The notes below the pieces were generated by a model. That model was not told the DNA's origin. It did not search any database and worked only from the letters and a program-made list of their open reading frames with translations. The translations under genes were made by a program, and so were the position numbers. Below are positions 33,888-45,401 of a stretch of DNA of 64,000 bases, one piece after another. Origin of the DNA: Pegoplata infirma (lineage: Eukaryota > Arthropoda > Insecta > Diptera > Anthomyiidae); assembly GCA_963921195.1 (NCBI GenBank), contig OY992538.1, positions 233,237,462-233,301,461 of the forward strand. The letters are read 5' to 3'. Position 1 is the first letter of the stretch. Every line of letters starts with the position of its first letter.

Positions 33888-34428
33888 TGCAATATTAAAT
33901 GTAAACACGAGCAGTCGTTGAATTTGGTTATTGTTACTCGTTATTGTGAGTTTTTTCTTATTGGTTTTTTGTTTTTGTTCTTTCTGTTTGTTATATTTTT
34001 GTGTATAATAATTTAAAGTTACAGTGTTTCCAATTTAATTTGTGTTTTTTGTTTTTTGTTTATATCTTTAAGATTCCTGAAGATGCCATCCGAAGGATGG
34101 AGAAATATTGAAAATAATAAAAATTAATATTTTTTAAAAACAACTGTGGCCTCGAGCTTGTCTATTAATTAATATAGAATTGAATAAAAAAGGTCGAATA
34201 AATATAATAATATTGTATTTTGAACAAGTTCATAAGAACATTTTCAACAATAAATGAACCTGCATAAAAAACGAACAATACCCAATCTTTTGAATACAGT
34301 AAAATCTACCATGAATGAATAAATGAATGAATGGTAAAGTCGCAGAATGCCATATTTGAAATAAATGTTTTACAATTTTAAGTTTTTTATAAAAATTTTT
34401 TTACAAAAGCGTCAATTGTTTAGAAGCA

Positions 34429-35192
34429 AGTACGGCTGTCAATCCCGGGATTTTTGTCATAAAATTAATCCCGAATCCCGGGATTTTTAAGCTCAAATCC
34501 CGGGATTTTTTAAATATTAAAAATGTTTGAGAATTTATTTTTAAAAATTTGTTATTGTTACATTTACATAAACAAATTAAAACTATTTTTTTTTTAATTT
34601 TCAACGTAGCTGGCCACGAATTTGGCTGAGCTGAGAATTCTACCCATGCTTGCTGAATAATAGTCCAACGAACTAACCATTAAGCCACAGTCACGGAGCC
34701 CTTTGACCAAAGTTTGCAGGTTTTGGCAAAAATTTGAAAAAAAAAACGAAACTTTGATCGAAGGGCGCCACGGGTAAGTTTAATCCGATTGGCCTCAAAT
34801 TTGTACCACATAAGTTTTAGGCAACAGTGCCTAACAGTGGCGTATACTTAATTTTTAATTGCCTTTAAATAACAGTCAGAATAATTAGAAATCATTTTTT
34901 TAATAATTTCGTTGTAGCGAAATCGACCCAAGGGTTTTCGTGGGAATCAAACCCAAGACTCCCTGCTTAATAGGCTAGCACGCTACTAACTAACCCACAG
35001 TAGCCCCCTTAATATGCACAATAAAATTGAAACATAAGGAGTCTACTATTTTTTTACTTTTATAATCAAAGAAATTTAATCCCGAAAAATCCCGGAATCC
35101 CGAAAAATCCCGGAATCCCGAAAAGTCCCGGGATTTCGATTTTCAAATCCCGAATCCCGGGATTTTAAAAAACCGATCCCGTTTGACAGCCC
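34429..35192. mobile_element. hAT-type MITE with ATCCCGGGATT repeats, duplication TAGAAGCA
   Basis: The ends are GGCTGTCAATCCCGGGA and, inverted, TTTGACAGCCC. The exact octamer TAGAAGCA flanks both sides (34421-34428 and 35193-35200). Subtermini are repeats of AATCCCGGGATT and AATCCCGAAAA. The left end has a few extra bases (AGTAC) before GGCTGTCAA. The interior holds two tRNA-like segments on the minus strand: TGTGGGTTAGTTAGTAGCGT with GGTTTGATTCC (about 34925-35005), and GTGGCTTAATGGTTAGTTCG (about 34630-34695). Confidence 0.85.
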
Positions 35193-35244
35193 TAGAAGCA
35201 TGCATATCAAAATTGTCTACTCTAAGTAGATTTTACTGTAATTT

Positions 35245-36500
35245 TTACTTTAATACCCTTTACTTAGTGGAAGGGGGTATATAAGTTTGTCATTCCATTT
35301 GTTACTCATCGAAATATCGGTCTTGGACTCCATAGTATTATTGATCAGTAGGGTGGAGCAAATATAGCTTTTTTCGAATTTCAAAAACGTCGGGGTCGGG
35401 AAAGTTACCTTTTGGGGTCGATATTAACCCACAAAAATATTGGAAATGTGGGGCAATGTCTTTGGGTTTCTTTTTTGACTTGAAAATCGGAAAGTCCCGA
35501 ACAAAGTAAAAAAATTTTTTTTTTCGAATTTTTTTTTGCTTAAAATATTAGTTTATATTTGGACATTACTAAAAAAGTGTTTTTAAGGAAAAAAAAACTT
35601 TTTTTTTTTTTTAATTTTCTTTATAAATATATATTAATTTCAAATTGCGGTAAAAACGCCAACAGCATAATACAATAAGTAAAAATATACATCTTCAGTT
35701 AAAAACTAATTAAAAATATTTTTTTTTTGCAAAGCAAGAAACAAAAAAACAGATAAAAAAATGTTTTACCATAAAACTTTTGCATTAATGTCCAAATATA
35801 AACTAATATTTTAAACAAAAAAATAATGTTAGAATGTTTTTTTACTTTGTTCGGGACTTTCCGATTTTCAAGTCAAAAAAGGAACCCAAAGCCATTGCCC
35901 TACAGGTCCAATATTTTTGAGGGTTAATATGGACCCCAAAAGGCAACTTTCCCGACGTTTTCGAAATTCGAAAAAACTATATTTGCTCCACCCTATTGAC
36001 CAGCGATTGGTTCTAAGAAATTCTAGCGATGTCCGTCTGTCTGCTGTTGTGGCGATCACGGCCAAAATATTATACAGATACTTATGACTGTAAATAAAAA
36101 TAAATAAATAAATTTGAGCGATATCGGTTTAGTGGTTCAAAAGTTATGAACGAAAATATATGGACACCTAGAAAATTTTGGTACATTCTACATAACCTAA
36201 AAATACAAAACGTTTTAATTCGGCTTCTGGTTGATATATGTGAACAGATTTGTATACTGAAAGGCATTTAAACATATTTTTTACACAAAACTTTTTTTCG
36301 TGGATTTGTTTCGCTGAAATTTTTTTTAATTAATTCCTTGTATCAATTTTTTCACCCAAAAAATTTTGTTTGCAGAATTTTTTTTTACCAAAAATTTGTT
36401 TCCGCGGAATTTTTTTTTTTAAATAAATTGTTTTGCCATAATCTGTTTTACATTGTGGAGACAGGGTATTCATACATTCGGCAAGACCGAATATTACTTT
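35245..36500. repeat. Family A copy, interrupted by a foldback
   Basis: It starts with ACCCTTTACTTAGTGG and CATCGAAATATCGGTCTTGG, continues after the insertion with GCGATGTCCGTCTGTCTGCT, and ends near GCAAGACCGAATATTAC and TTTACTTGTTTA. It is in the orientation of the 43.1 kb copy. No ORF. Confidence 0.7.
35349..35995. mobile_element. 647-bp foldback hAT-type element
   Basis: The ends TAGGGTGGAGCAAATATA and TATATTTGCTCCACCCTA are exact inverted repeats, and the arms pair for about 170 bp (TTCGGGACTTTCCGATTTTC near 35850 with its complement near 35490). Flanks TTGATCAG (35341-35348) and TTGACCAG (35996-36003) match at seven of eight positions. It lies in Family A. No ORF. Confidence 0.85.
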
Positions 36501-37030
36501 TTTACTTGTTTAAATAAAATGTAGTACGTGATGCTGTAAAAGATCATTTGGTTGATGTAGGAGCGCGGTTGCTTTTGAATGTTTGATTTTTAATACTTAA
36601 TGCGCATACACGTACCAGTATAATTGAGTAAATTCGACATGTATTTTAAAGTGGATTTCACTGTTACTGTAGTAGTAGTAATTCAAACAGAATTTCTTAA
36701 TGATTCTAAAAATCTCCTACTAAAATTCTGTTACCCCAATAAAAACTGCGTGGTGTTTCATGCTCCAGTGATTTTGTAAAAAAGATGCTGTAAAAAAATA
36801 AAGAAATTAGATGAATCACATAAAACACGAAGTTCAAAATTTAACCCAGTGCAGTTGTAGCTGAGGTAAAACAGATCAAACATAATTGGGGCTACAACCG
36901 AAACAAGAAACAGTTTAAAATATATGTAACAGTGCTAAATCAATTAAAACTTGTTAAAGATCAATTAAAATTGAAATTCGTAAATTTTAAATTAAAATTC
37001 TCTATTGAAATTCAAAAAAAAAGTGAGAGT
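36500..37030. other. AT-rich stretch, no gene
   Basis: GTGATGCTGTAAAAGATCA at 36528 and GATGCTGTAAA at 36784 recall GGATGCTGTAAAAATTAAC at about 42070, so this may be an outlying part of the second array. No coding region. Confidence 0.4.
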
Positions 37031-38133
37031 GTTAAATTCGGCTATGCCGAATCTTTGATACCCTCCAACATGTTAAAACATATAAAAAATCCAGGGTAGT
37101 TTTTTTTTGGTGAGAGGGGAAAACTTTCCCCATCGAGATAAATGTTAACTACCCGGGTAAAAATGAAATATATATGATCATATATGAAGATATATGGATC
37201 ATATATGGATTTATATAACCATATATTATTATATATGCCTCCATATATGTCCATATATGATCTGATCAGAAAATTGGCCCGATATGAGGTCATATCGGGC
37301 CAATTTTCGGATCAGATCATATATGAACATATATGGAGGCATATATGATAATATATGGTTATATAAATCCATATATGATCCATATATCTTCATATATGAT
37401 CATATATATTTCATTTTTACCCGGGTAATTTATTTGTAATGCTTTTTGAAATTTAGTAATACCATTTTCTCATTATTTTAATGATTTTTTTAAATCCACG
37501 CCCACAAAAAAGGGCGGGTTGAAAAAAAAAATTGGAGACCCCTTGGTCTAAGTGCAGGAGTTTAAACCCCTTCTGACACAAAAAGGTTTCATTTGTTTAA
37601 CAAAAAAGGCAAAAAAAGATGTAAAAATTTAGTTTTTTAAGATGTTTTTTATGTCGTTAAGGGGGAACTTTTTTTCCCCTGGCCCGATTTTGCACTTTTC
37701 CGAACTTAACTGGCCTATGAATATCAGACATATTCTTGCCAATTTTCAGGGGTCTTGATCTTTTATTTTGGACTGAATCGTGTTTTATACAGACGGACGG
37801 ACGGACATTCATAGAACGACTTAGAATCGACCATAGATCAATAATATATGAAGAACTTGATAAGCAACATTTTATTTTTTCGTGTTTTTCGACTTCTGCT
37901 GATGTTCCGTTGACAAATTTTTGGCAGAAGTCTTGCTTTAACCCTTCGTACAAGTATATTAAGCATAAAAGTTCTGCAAAAGTTATTTTTTCTACATTAT
38001 TTTAAAAGTTTTAAGGCAAAACCCACCATAAAATGAAATGTTGCTTATCGAGTTTTTACAATAAGCCCTTCATATATACTTTATGGGGTCCCCGACCGAT
38101 ATTTGTATTCGTTACAAACGGAATGACAAAGTG
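37030..38133 (+). repeat. Family A copy, interrupted by a MITE
   Basis: Contains TTAAATTCGGCTATGCCGAA, GGTATTACCATTT-like linker, CGTGTTTTATACAGACGGAC and ATGGGGTCCCCGACCGATAT. Two overlapping short ORFs on opposite strands (37657-38005) are by-products of this repeat. The copy resumes at 39852 after another insertion with ACCCCCATACTGTGGTTGG. Confidence 0.7.
37152..37425. mobile_element. 274-bp palindromic MITE with CCCGGGTAAAAATGAAATA ends
   Basis: Flanked by TA on both sides, the whole element is one nearly perfect palindrome. The ends are CCCGGGTAAAAATGAAATA and its inverse, the arms are ATATATGG/CCATATAT words, and the centre is TTGGCCCGATATGAGG / ATATCGGGCCAA. The end is the same as that of the 2.85 kb element at 30709-33557 apart from one base. 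No ORF. Confidence 0.92.
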
Positions 38134-39851
38134 CACAGAAAATAATATAAAGAAAAACAATTTGAGTAATCACTTGTTTAAATTTTTAAAACAAATTTGA
38201 GTAATTTTTTAATTAACACAATTAAAAATTTACTCAAAAATTTAAAATAAAGTTTGAGTAAATAATTTAATACAAATTTAATATTTTTTTTATTTTTTTT
38301 TTATTCTCTTGGTGTTTTGAATTCTCATTTAGTTTATAGTTTTTTGTATATGTATATTAGAGTGTCCCTTATTTTGGAAATGTTGGAAATCTTGAGACGG
38401 TACCCGCTCATTTTTTTCCTTTTGACTTAAAAATAACTCAGGAAAAATTTTACGCCCCTAGGACCACGCCTTCCCTACGCGACGGGCCCTTAAAGAGCGG
38501 GGCCTAAAAAATCATTTTTCCATACAAACCAAAAAATTTTTTTTTTGATTTTTAATTTTTTTGTTATTATTTATTATATTACTTGGTTTGCTTATTCACA
38601 ACAAAAAATTTGATTTTGGTGGGATAAGTCTTTCAGCGCTAAAAAATTTTTCGCAAAAAAAAATTTTGAGCCGCCGGGGTCCTACAGTAAAAAATTTTTA
38701 AAAAATATTTTTTTTTAGTTTTGACCAGCAACGGTTTTAGCTGCTATGTTGCTTTAAATGATATATATTCATAAAAAAATATTTTTTGTATCTGTGACAT
38801 CTTAATCGTGTTCTAAAAAAGGGTAAAAAATGCATTGATGATTTTTTTCGATACACGATAAAAATGTCACAAATATGAATAATATTTTTTTTGGAATATA
38901 TATCATTAAAAACAACATAAAAACTAAAACCATTGCTTTTCAAAACTAAAAAAAAATATTTTTTAAAAATTTTTTACCGTAGGATTCCTACGGCTCAAAA
39001 TTTTTTTTTTCGAAAAAGATAAAGATGTCACAGATATGAATAATTTTTTTTTTGGAATATATATCATTTAAAGCAACATAGCAACTAAAACCGTTGCTGG
39101 TCAAAACTAAAAAAAAATATTTTTTAAAAATTTTTTACTGTAGGACCCCGGCCGCCCAAATTTTTTTTTTGCGAAAAATTTTTTAGCGCTGAAAGACTTA
39201 TCCCTCCAAAATCAAATTTTTTGTCGTGAATAAGCAAACCAAGTAATATAATAATTAATAACAAAAAAATTAAAAATAAAAAAAAAATTTTTTTGGTTTG
39301 TATGGAAAAATGATTTTTTAGGCCCCGCTCTTTAAGGCCCCGTCGCGTAGGGAAGGCGTGGTCCTAGGGGCGTAAAATTTTTCCTGAGTTATTTTTAAGT
39401 CAAAAGGAAAAAAATGAGCGGGTACCGTCTCAAGATTTCCAACATTTCCAAAATAAGGGACACTCTAATGTATATGATAGTTTGAACTCATCTTTTTAAA
39501 ATTTTCTTTTGTTTTGAAGACATAAGTATATTTGGTAAAGTTTGAAAAAGCATTTTTTTTTTTGAAAAAAAATTCGAAACTTTTTAAACTTTTTTAAAAA
39601 ATAAATTGATACATTTTGAGCAAATTTTTACTTGACACAATTAAAAAATTACTCAAAAATATTGAAAAATTTTAAGTAAAGTTTTAATTCTGTGCATTAA
39701 TTATTTACTAAAATTGTTTATTAAGCATTTAATATTTTTTTATTAAAAGTTTACTCAATACTATTAAATCGTTTACTGGTGCAAAATTGAGTAATTTTTT
39801 ACTCAATAGTATTAAAAATTTACTCAAAATTTTTTTTTATTTTTTTCTGTG
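38134..39851. mobile_element. CACAGAAAA-ended element, host of a nested foldback
   Basis: The ends are CACAGAAAATAATAT and, inverted, TTTTTTTCTGTG, each flanked by TG. Subtermini are repeated ATTTTTACTCAAAATTT-like words (38160-38290 and 39590-39840). The nested element at 38358-39467 accounts for 1.1 kb of its length. It interrupts a Family A copy. Related ends occur at 45951-46200. Confidence 0.75.
38358..39467. mobile_element. 1.11 kb near-perfect foldback hAT-type element, duplication ATGTATAT
   Basis: The ends TAGAGTGTCCCTTATTTTGG and its inverse are exact. The arms remain almost identical through GAGACGGTACCCGCTCATTT, CTAGGACCACGCCTTCCCTA and GAGCGGGGCCTAAAAAATCA. Exact ATGTATAT flanks both sides (38350-38357 and 39468-39475). 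The central part carries further internal repeats of GACATCTTAATC / AAGATGTCAC type words. There is no ORF; the transcript would form a hairpin of about 500 bp. Confidence 0.93.
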
Positions 39852-39929
39852 TGAGTATACCCCCATACTGTGGTTGGAGGGTATAAGAATTGAAATTCGA
39901 AGATAGATTATTTTATGGCCTCGAGCTTG

Positions 39930-42110
39930 TTTATTATATAGATTTATATTTAGATTGTAGACATTTCAGCCTTAATACAAATTGTAGCAATTTAACAAAA
40001 ACTCAGAAAATGGAGATAAAAATTCTACGAAATGAAATTTGTAAGTAAGCAGTTAAATCGAATCTTAATTTGGCCAAAAAAATATTTCTACGAAATTTTC
40101 TAAAAAACTTTTCTGAATTCAGATTTAAGAAATCCATTAAAAATACTTTCAGAATTACAATTCTAAACAATTATTTAAACGGAAACTAATTAAATCTCAT
40201 CCTTATGAAATTCTATCTGACAAAAATTAAATTAAACTGATTTTGAAATTAGTTTGAAGATCGTCAGAGATAAAGGAAAATTATTTAAATTGTAGCAATT
40301 TAACAGGGGCTCAGAAAATAAATTTAAATGTATCTTAAAAATCTACTCTTTTAGCCTAAAAATTGATTTCTCTGAAATATTTTTCCAAAAAAAAATTTGA
40401 ATTTAATTTTGAAGAATTTTATGCAAATATTTATTTTTAAACAATCATTTTAACTAACATAAATCAAATTAATCTCATCCTTATGAAATCCTATGATTTA
40501 TCACGTGTCTGAAATTCAGAAATTATTTTAAATTTGGAAGATCAACCGAAGTAGATAAAATTATTTAAATTTTATGAACTTAAAAGGGGCTCATAAAATA
40601 AAGATAAGATATCTTGAAATTATTTTACGAAAAGAAATTTTGAGATTTGTGAGCAGGTAAATCGAATATTTTTAACTAACAATTCTATGAAATAATTTTT
40701 CCAATATTTTTCTGAAGAAAAAAAAAATTAAGAATGTAAATGTTTTTAAAACTATAATTTATGTTACAAGCAGGTAGAATCCTTAAAAATATTTAACGGA
40801 AATCAATTAAATCTCACATTTATGCTATCCTATGATTTAGCACGTGCCTAAAATTCAGAAATTAAATTCAGCGATTTTGAATTTAGTTTTAAAAGATCGC
40901 CAGAGACCAAGTAAAATTATTTAAATTGTAGCAATTTAACAGGGACTCATAAAATAAAGACAAAGCAATTATTTTAGGGAATTATATATAAATAAATTTC
41001 TATAAAAATATTTTCGAAATTATAAGCAGGTAGAAAGAACTTTGATTTTGAACAGATATTTTAAAGACATTTAGTGCAATCTCAAACGAAAATTTAGAAA
41101 ATATTCAGGTAAATTGAATCTTTTTCAATATAAAAATATATTTCTTTAAAATATATTCAGAGTTAAATCTTTAAGAATCTATTTAAAGAATTTTAAAAAT
41201 TACAAGCAGGTAGATCCTAAACAGATATTGCAAAGAAAATCAATACGATCACATCTTTATGAAATCCTATGATTTAGCACGTGTCTAAAATTCAAAAATA
41301 ATTTTAAAATCTGTTTATTCAAAATGGAGTCAAAAATTAGAAAATGTCAAAAATCCAGCTTATTATAAATTGCATTAACTAACCAGGAGCTCAGAAAATA
41401 ATTAACGAGAATTTTCCGAAATCAATTTTATGTTTTAAAAACATTTCAGCCGAAACAAATAAAGATTTTTCTAAGAAAACATATTCTGATAGTAATTTTT
41501 AAGCATGTAAACAGGAACAAAGAGTTATTTTAGAGCCTTAACTGATTTCTATGACCCTTTATATCAAAATTTGTTTACCTTTTATTAAGATTCTATCAGC
41601 ACGCATCTGTAATGCAATATTGATTTTAAAAACGATTTGGTTTGAGATCAAAAGATTAGTAGTGAGTGTTTAAATGAAAATTCAAAATTTTAAAAGAGTT
41701 AATATGAGGTTAAATCAATGTAATAAGAGCTCAGGAAGATTTGTAAGTAAGTAGGAAATGCTATTTTATAAACAGACAGTTTTATAAAATCCCTTTTCAA
41801 ATGCAATTTGAGATTTAAAATCAGTGAACAATCATTAAAACCATATCCCCCAAAAGTATGCTTCAAAAATCTATTGTCTAATAAAAACATATATTTTACC
41901 TGTAGAAAAAAAACAAACGCCCACCACTTATCTTTACACAAATCCAATTATTTTCAAATTAAATCCACCCTTGATTCTTATCTAAACATATGCCTATGTA
42001 AAGAATCAAAATCATTGAAGCGTTACAAACACGTGCAATGTAATAGAATTTCATAAAATTTTGCTAGTGGATGCTGTAAAAATTAACTTGAATCATCAAA
42101 GATTACAGGT
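39930..42110 (-). repeat. Second degenerate array, period about 300-400 bp
   Basis: Units share ATTGTAGCAATTTAACAGGG then CTCAGAAAATAAA (near 39985, 40295, 40930, 41380), and AATCTCATCCTTATGAAATC with CTATGATTTAGCACGTG (near 40195, 40475, 40810, 41250). Read in inverse, the first word becomes CTCCTGTTAAATTGCTACAA, which resembles the core of the 8-29 kb array, so this may be the same array inverted. The short ORFs around 41.7-42.0 kb have no protein resemblance. Confidence 0.68.
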
Positions 42111-42249
42111 GAAAGGTTATTTTTACCTGTACCAAAAAAACATCCCCATAAAATTCATGAAATCATAATTTAAACATGTTTTTCTAATACGGAAACATTG
42201 TAGGATTTTATACGACAAAAAAAGTTAGTCAGATTAGCAAAGAAAATTC

Positions 42250-42731
42250 TCAGAATCTTCCAACAGAAAAAATTTAAACGAATTTCAATCAACAAAACGC
42301 AGATTCAATCAATTTTTTGATTGAAATTCCTCCAATCAAGGAAATTTTTATACCAATCATCAAATTGTAGGTGATTAATTGATTTTTTTTTTCAATCAAA
42401 CGTTATTTCGATTTTGATAAAAAATTTTATCAATTTTTTATTTATAGTCAATCAAAATAATGATTGATTTAACAAATGAATTGTAAGCTAATAACAAAAT
42501 TATCGAAAAATTCATCTTTTATGCTTTCCAATATTTTGTATATTTTTTTAATTAATTTATTCAAATAAATTAAAAACAAAAATCTGGTATGTTGAAAATT
42601 TGTAATTCGAAAGTTAAAGAAAACAACAAAAAATTTAATCAAACCATTTATTGACTCATTTAAATTTTGTTGATCAATAGATTTAATTGAAATTTTTAGC
42701 CATTAATTTTTTGTGTGTTCCGATTCTGAGA
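42250..42731. mobile_element. Small foldback element (AACAGAAAAAATT ends)
   Basis: The outer words CTCAGAATC and GATTCTGAG, then AACAGAAAAAATT and AATTTTTTGTGTG, are inverted. Inside, TTTCAATCAACAAAA pairs with TTTTGTTGATCAATAG and further ATCAATCA / TTGATTGA words follow. No ORF; the boundaries are approximate. Confidence 0.55.
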
Positions 42732-43092
42732 TATTTTTTATACAAAATCTGATATATTTGATATTATCCAAAAAACAAGAGACTCCTAAAGCTTGGCACG
42801 AATATGTTTTTTAGTCATAGGCCGGTTATGATCGAAAAAGGACAAAATCGAATCAGGGGGAAAAGAGTTTTCTCTTGGAGAACACAACCAACCCCAGAAA
42901 AACGTCAATTTTTACATTTTTTTTATAAAAAATTCGTCTAAAACTCTCATTTGTTTATTGAGAATTAAATAGTCTCACTTGTTTATTCTAAATTTCCTAC
43001 TATTTCCTAAAATTTATTTAAATTATCTGAGAGAGTTTTTCAGAATATCTCTTATTATGTATTATTGTTCTAATTCTTTAATTTATAATTTT

Positions 43093-44743
43093 TATACCCT
43101 ACACCACACTGTGGTACAGGGTATAATGAGTATGTGCTGATGTTTGTAACTACCCGAAATATTGGTCCTAGACTAGGCTGACCATTCGTACTGATTTGAT
43201 CAGTACATGTACTGATTTTTGATCACGTGTACTGATCAAAAAACGTTGTACTGATTTGTACTGATTTTTTGAAATACTTATGTACTGATTGTACTGATTT
43301 TTGAACATTTTAGCAGTAAAAATAATTTTTTTCGAAAATTCTGAACAAAAACTTGGTTTTCCATAAAATAAGTCGTCAGAGTAGTTTTCTATAACTTAGA
43401 GTTCGTGAATCAAGGTTTTTTAACGCAAAAATATATCTGAGCGTGACGGTATTTTGATCTTCATCAATTTATATGAAAAGGCGCATAAAATCCTTGACGT
43501 TTTCTATAACGAAAAGTTCAAGAAATCATGGATTTTATATTTTTTTTAGAAGCATAATGTAATTGCATGAATCCAATAAATCTGAAATGTTCGATATGGT
43601 AATGTCATCAGAATTTATTGGGAAAAGCGCTCAAAATATCAGGGCTATTTAAAAAATCATGTGCTGGGAAGTTTTCTAGAGGAAAGAGTTATCTACACTT
43701 AAGGTAAAAAGATTTCAGATTCTGAGGGATTTTCTCATTGTCAAAACATTTAGGTTTTTTTTATATCTTCTGAAATGATTAACGCATTCAAATGAAGTTG
43801 TTTGAAGTTTTTTAACAGTTGTTTTTACTGGAATACTAATTGATCCCAAGTTTGTTAGTTTCAACGAAATTTTTTGAGTGTTGAAAAAATCATCAGCGTT
43901 TTCCCATAGAAAAAAGTTTTCAAGGAGTAATTTCTAGAAAAAAAAATACACAAAAGCTTGGGCGTACTGATTTGAGTTCAGGAAAAAATGGTCACCCTAT
44001 CCTAGACACACTTTTAAGTATATATATCGACTCAGAATCAACTTTTAAGTCGATTTAGCGATGTCCGTCCGTCTGTCCATGTAAACTGTGTAAACACAAT
44101 TCAGGTCGTAATTTTTAATCATTTGACTTGAAATTTGTAACTTAAGCCTTTTTTTGGCCCAAGGACGAAGCCTATTGAAATTGGAAATCGGCCCATATTT
44201 AGACCTAGCTCCCATACAAAGGTCCTCTTTAGTTTTGGCTCAAATGACTCTAATAGCCTCATTTTAATAGGTATCTTTTCGAAACTTGGCAGGTAATCAT
44301 GTTTCATCTATGCAAATCCCCATTCCGAATTTCAAAGGAATCGGACCATTTCTTCTTGTAGCCCCCATACAAACCACCCTCCCGATATTCACATAAATCT
44401 CTAAAATTTCATGACAATAGAATATATTTGATTAAAATTTTTTTTGTGTGTGTTTAACGCATACTTTAATGACCCAAAAATCTGATTATCAACGGACCAT
44501 TTTTGGACTTATGCCCCATATGAAAATTTCACCCGATATTACTAAAAGCGGTTTATTGGCAACAAATAGAAGCCAATTTCACTCAAATTTGGTTTGTGGG
44601 TGTTTTCTACACTTATTTAAGATTTGACAAAAGATAGACCCGATCGGTCGATGTATAGACTTGGTACCCATTTTCCGGCATCCACTGGTAAGGGTATTAT
44701 ATGGTCGGTCTTGACCGACTATAATTTTCTTACTTGTTTTTTA
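43093..44743 (-). repeat. Family A copy, interrupted by a hAT-type element
   Basis: It begins ATACCCTACACCACACTGTG and ends GGTATTATATGGTCGGTCTT then GACCGACTATAATTTTC and TTACTTGTTTT. It is in opposite orientation to the copy at 48718-50290 and aligns with it nearly end to end, so these two define the family's full length (about 0.8 kb without insertions). The end word GTCGGTCAAGACCGAC is itself palindromic. No ORF. Confidence 0.75.
43174..43999. mobile_element. 826-bp hAT-type element with GTACTGATTT repeats, duplication TCCTAGAC
   Basis: The ends TAGGCTGACCATT and AATGGTCACCCTA are inverted with two mismatches. The exact octamer TCCTAGAC flanks both sides (43166-43173 and 44000-44007). 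The left subterminus is a cluster of TGTACTGATTTTTGATCA words and the right has GTACTGATTTGAG. No ORF. Confidence 0.9.
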
Positions 44744-44815
44744 TAACAATTCGTTCATTCATATTTAATGCATTGTCTTTTAATAGTTGACCTCACTTAC
44801 ATTTATTGTTAACAT

Positions 44816-45401
44816 CAGGGATGGATAAGTCAGTACTTTAGTTCTTTTGTTCAGTACATTTTTACTGTCCAAAATACCGCAGTACCCAACAATTGATTTA
44901 GTACCTTTTTCGATATCAAACGTTTTAAAATAAATCCTAGAGGAATTTCCCAAAATTTTCTGATTTTGGATACGAAAAATTATTAAAAAGTCTCAGGACT
45001 CAGGAATAAATTTAGTTTTTCCCTGGTAAATGTTTCAGAATCTATTTTTAATATCAGAGTCTGAGATTTTTTTATAGTAAAAACACGAGTAAAATGCAGG
45101 TTCGTGTAAAAATCGGTTATTTCACGTGATTCGGTAAGCTCCAATTTTTTGGCCCATAATTTTTTAATGAAATTTTGAGAAACAAAATCAAAAAAAAGCT
45201 TTGAATTTATGGAATATTTTTACAAAACGAAAATATTAATATATTTGAGACAATCATTAATGGGTTTTCCATAATAAATAAGTGGATTTGGATTTCACCA
45301 ATTTAAGAACTATTATTAAGTAAAAATTATTTTATGTACCATCGAGTTTGAAAAAGTACTTTATTGGTTATTAAAGTACTTTTTCTAATTTTCCATCTCT
45401 G
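44816..45401. mobile_element. hAT-like MITE with CAGGGATGGATAAG ends
   Basis: The ends are CAGGGATGGATAAGTCAGTA and, inverted, TACTTTTTCTAATTTTCC then ATCTCTG. AGTACTTT words repeat near both ends. Flanks GTTAACAT and GTTATAAG share only part of the octamer. A related single end (AGTACTTACTTTTCCATCCC) is at 46636-46658. No ORF. Confidence 0.65.

Larger units (their letters stand above)
30250..34216 (-). mobile_element. Penelope-like element with inverted-repeat end, 5'-truncated
   Basis: A Penelope-like retroelement copy flanked by ATTTTGAACAAGT (30237-30249 and 34217-34229), a probable 13-bp target duplication. The minus strand carries the GIY-YIG-type endonuclease C-terminus and 3' untranslated end, split by a MITE at 30709-33557. 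From about 33724 to 34176 the same C-terminal and 3' sequence is repeated in inverse orientation, nearly identical to 30250-30708. Such inverted terminal copies are known for Penelope insertions. The reverse transcriptase is absent. A lone terminus of the same family (GGCCTCGAGCTTGTTTATTA) occurs at about 39918. Confidence 0.85.

Noticed and set aside
37657..38005. Two opposed ORFs of 98 and 89 codons
   Set aside because: Both lie in a Family A repeat, overlap on opposite strands and match no family; other Family A copies do not keep the frames.
41699..42056. Pair of 82-codon ORFs on opposite strands
   Set aside because: They fall in the second degenerate array, overlap each other and show no motif.
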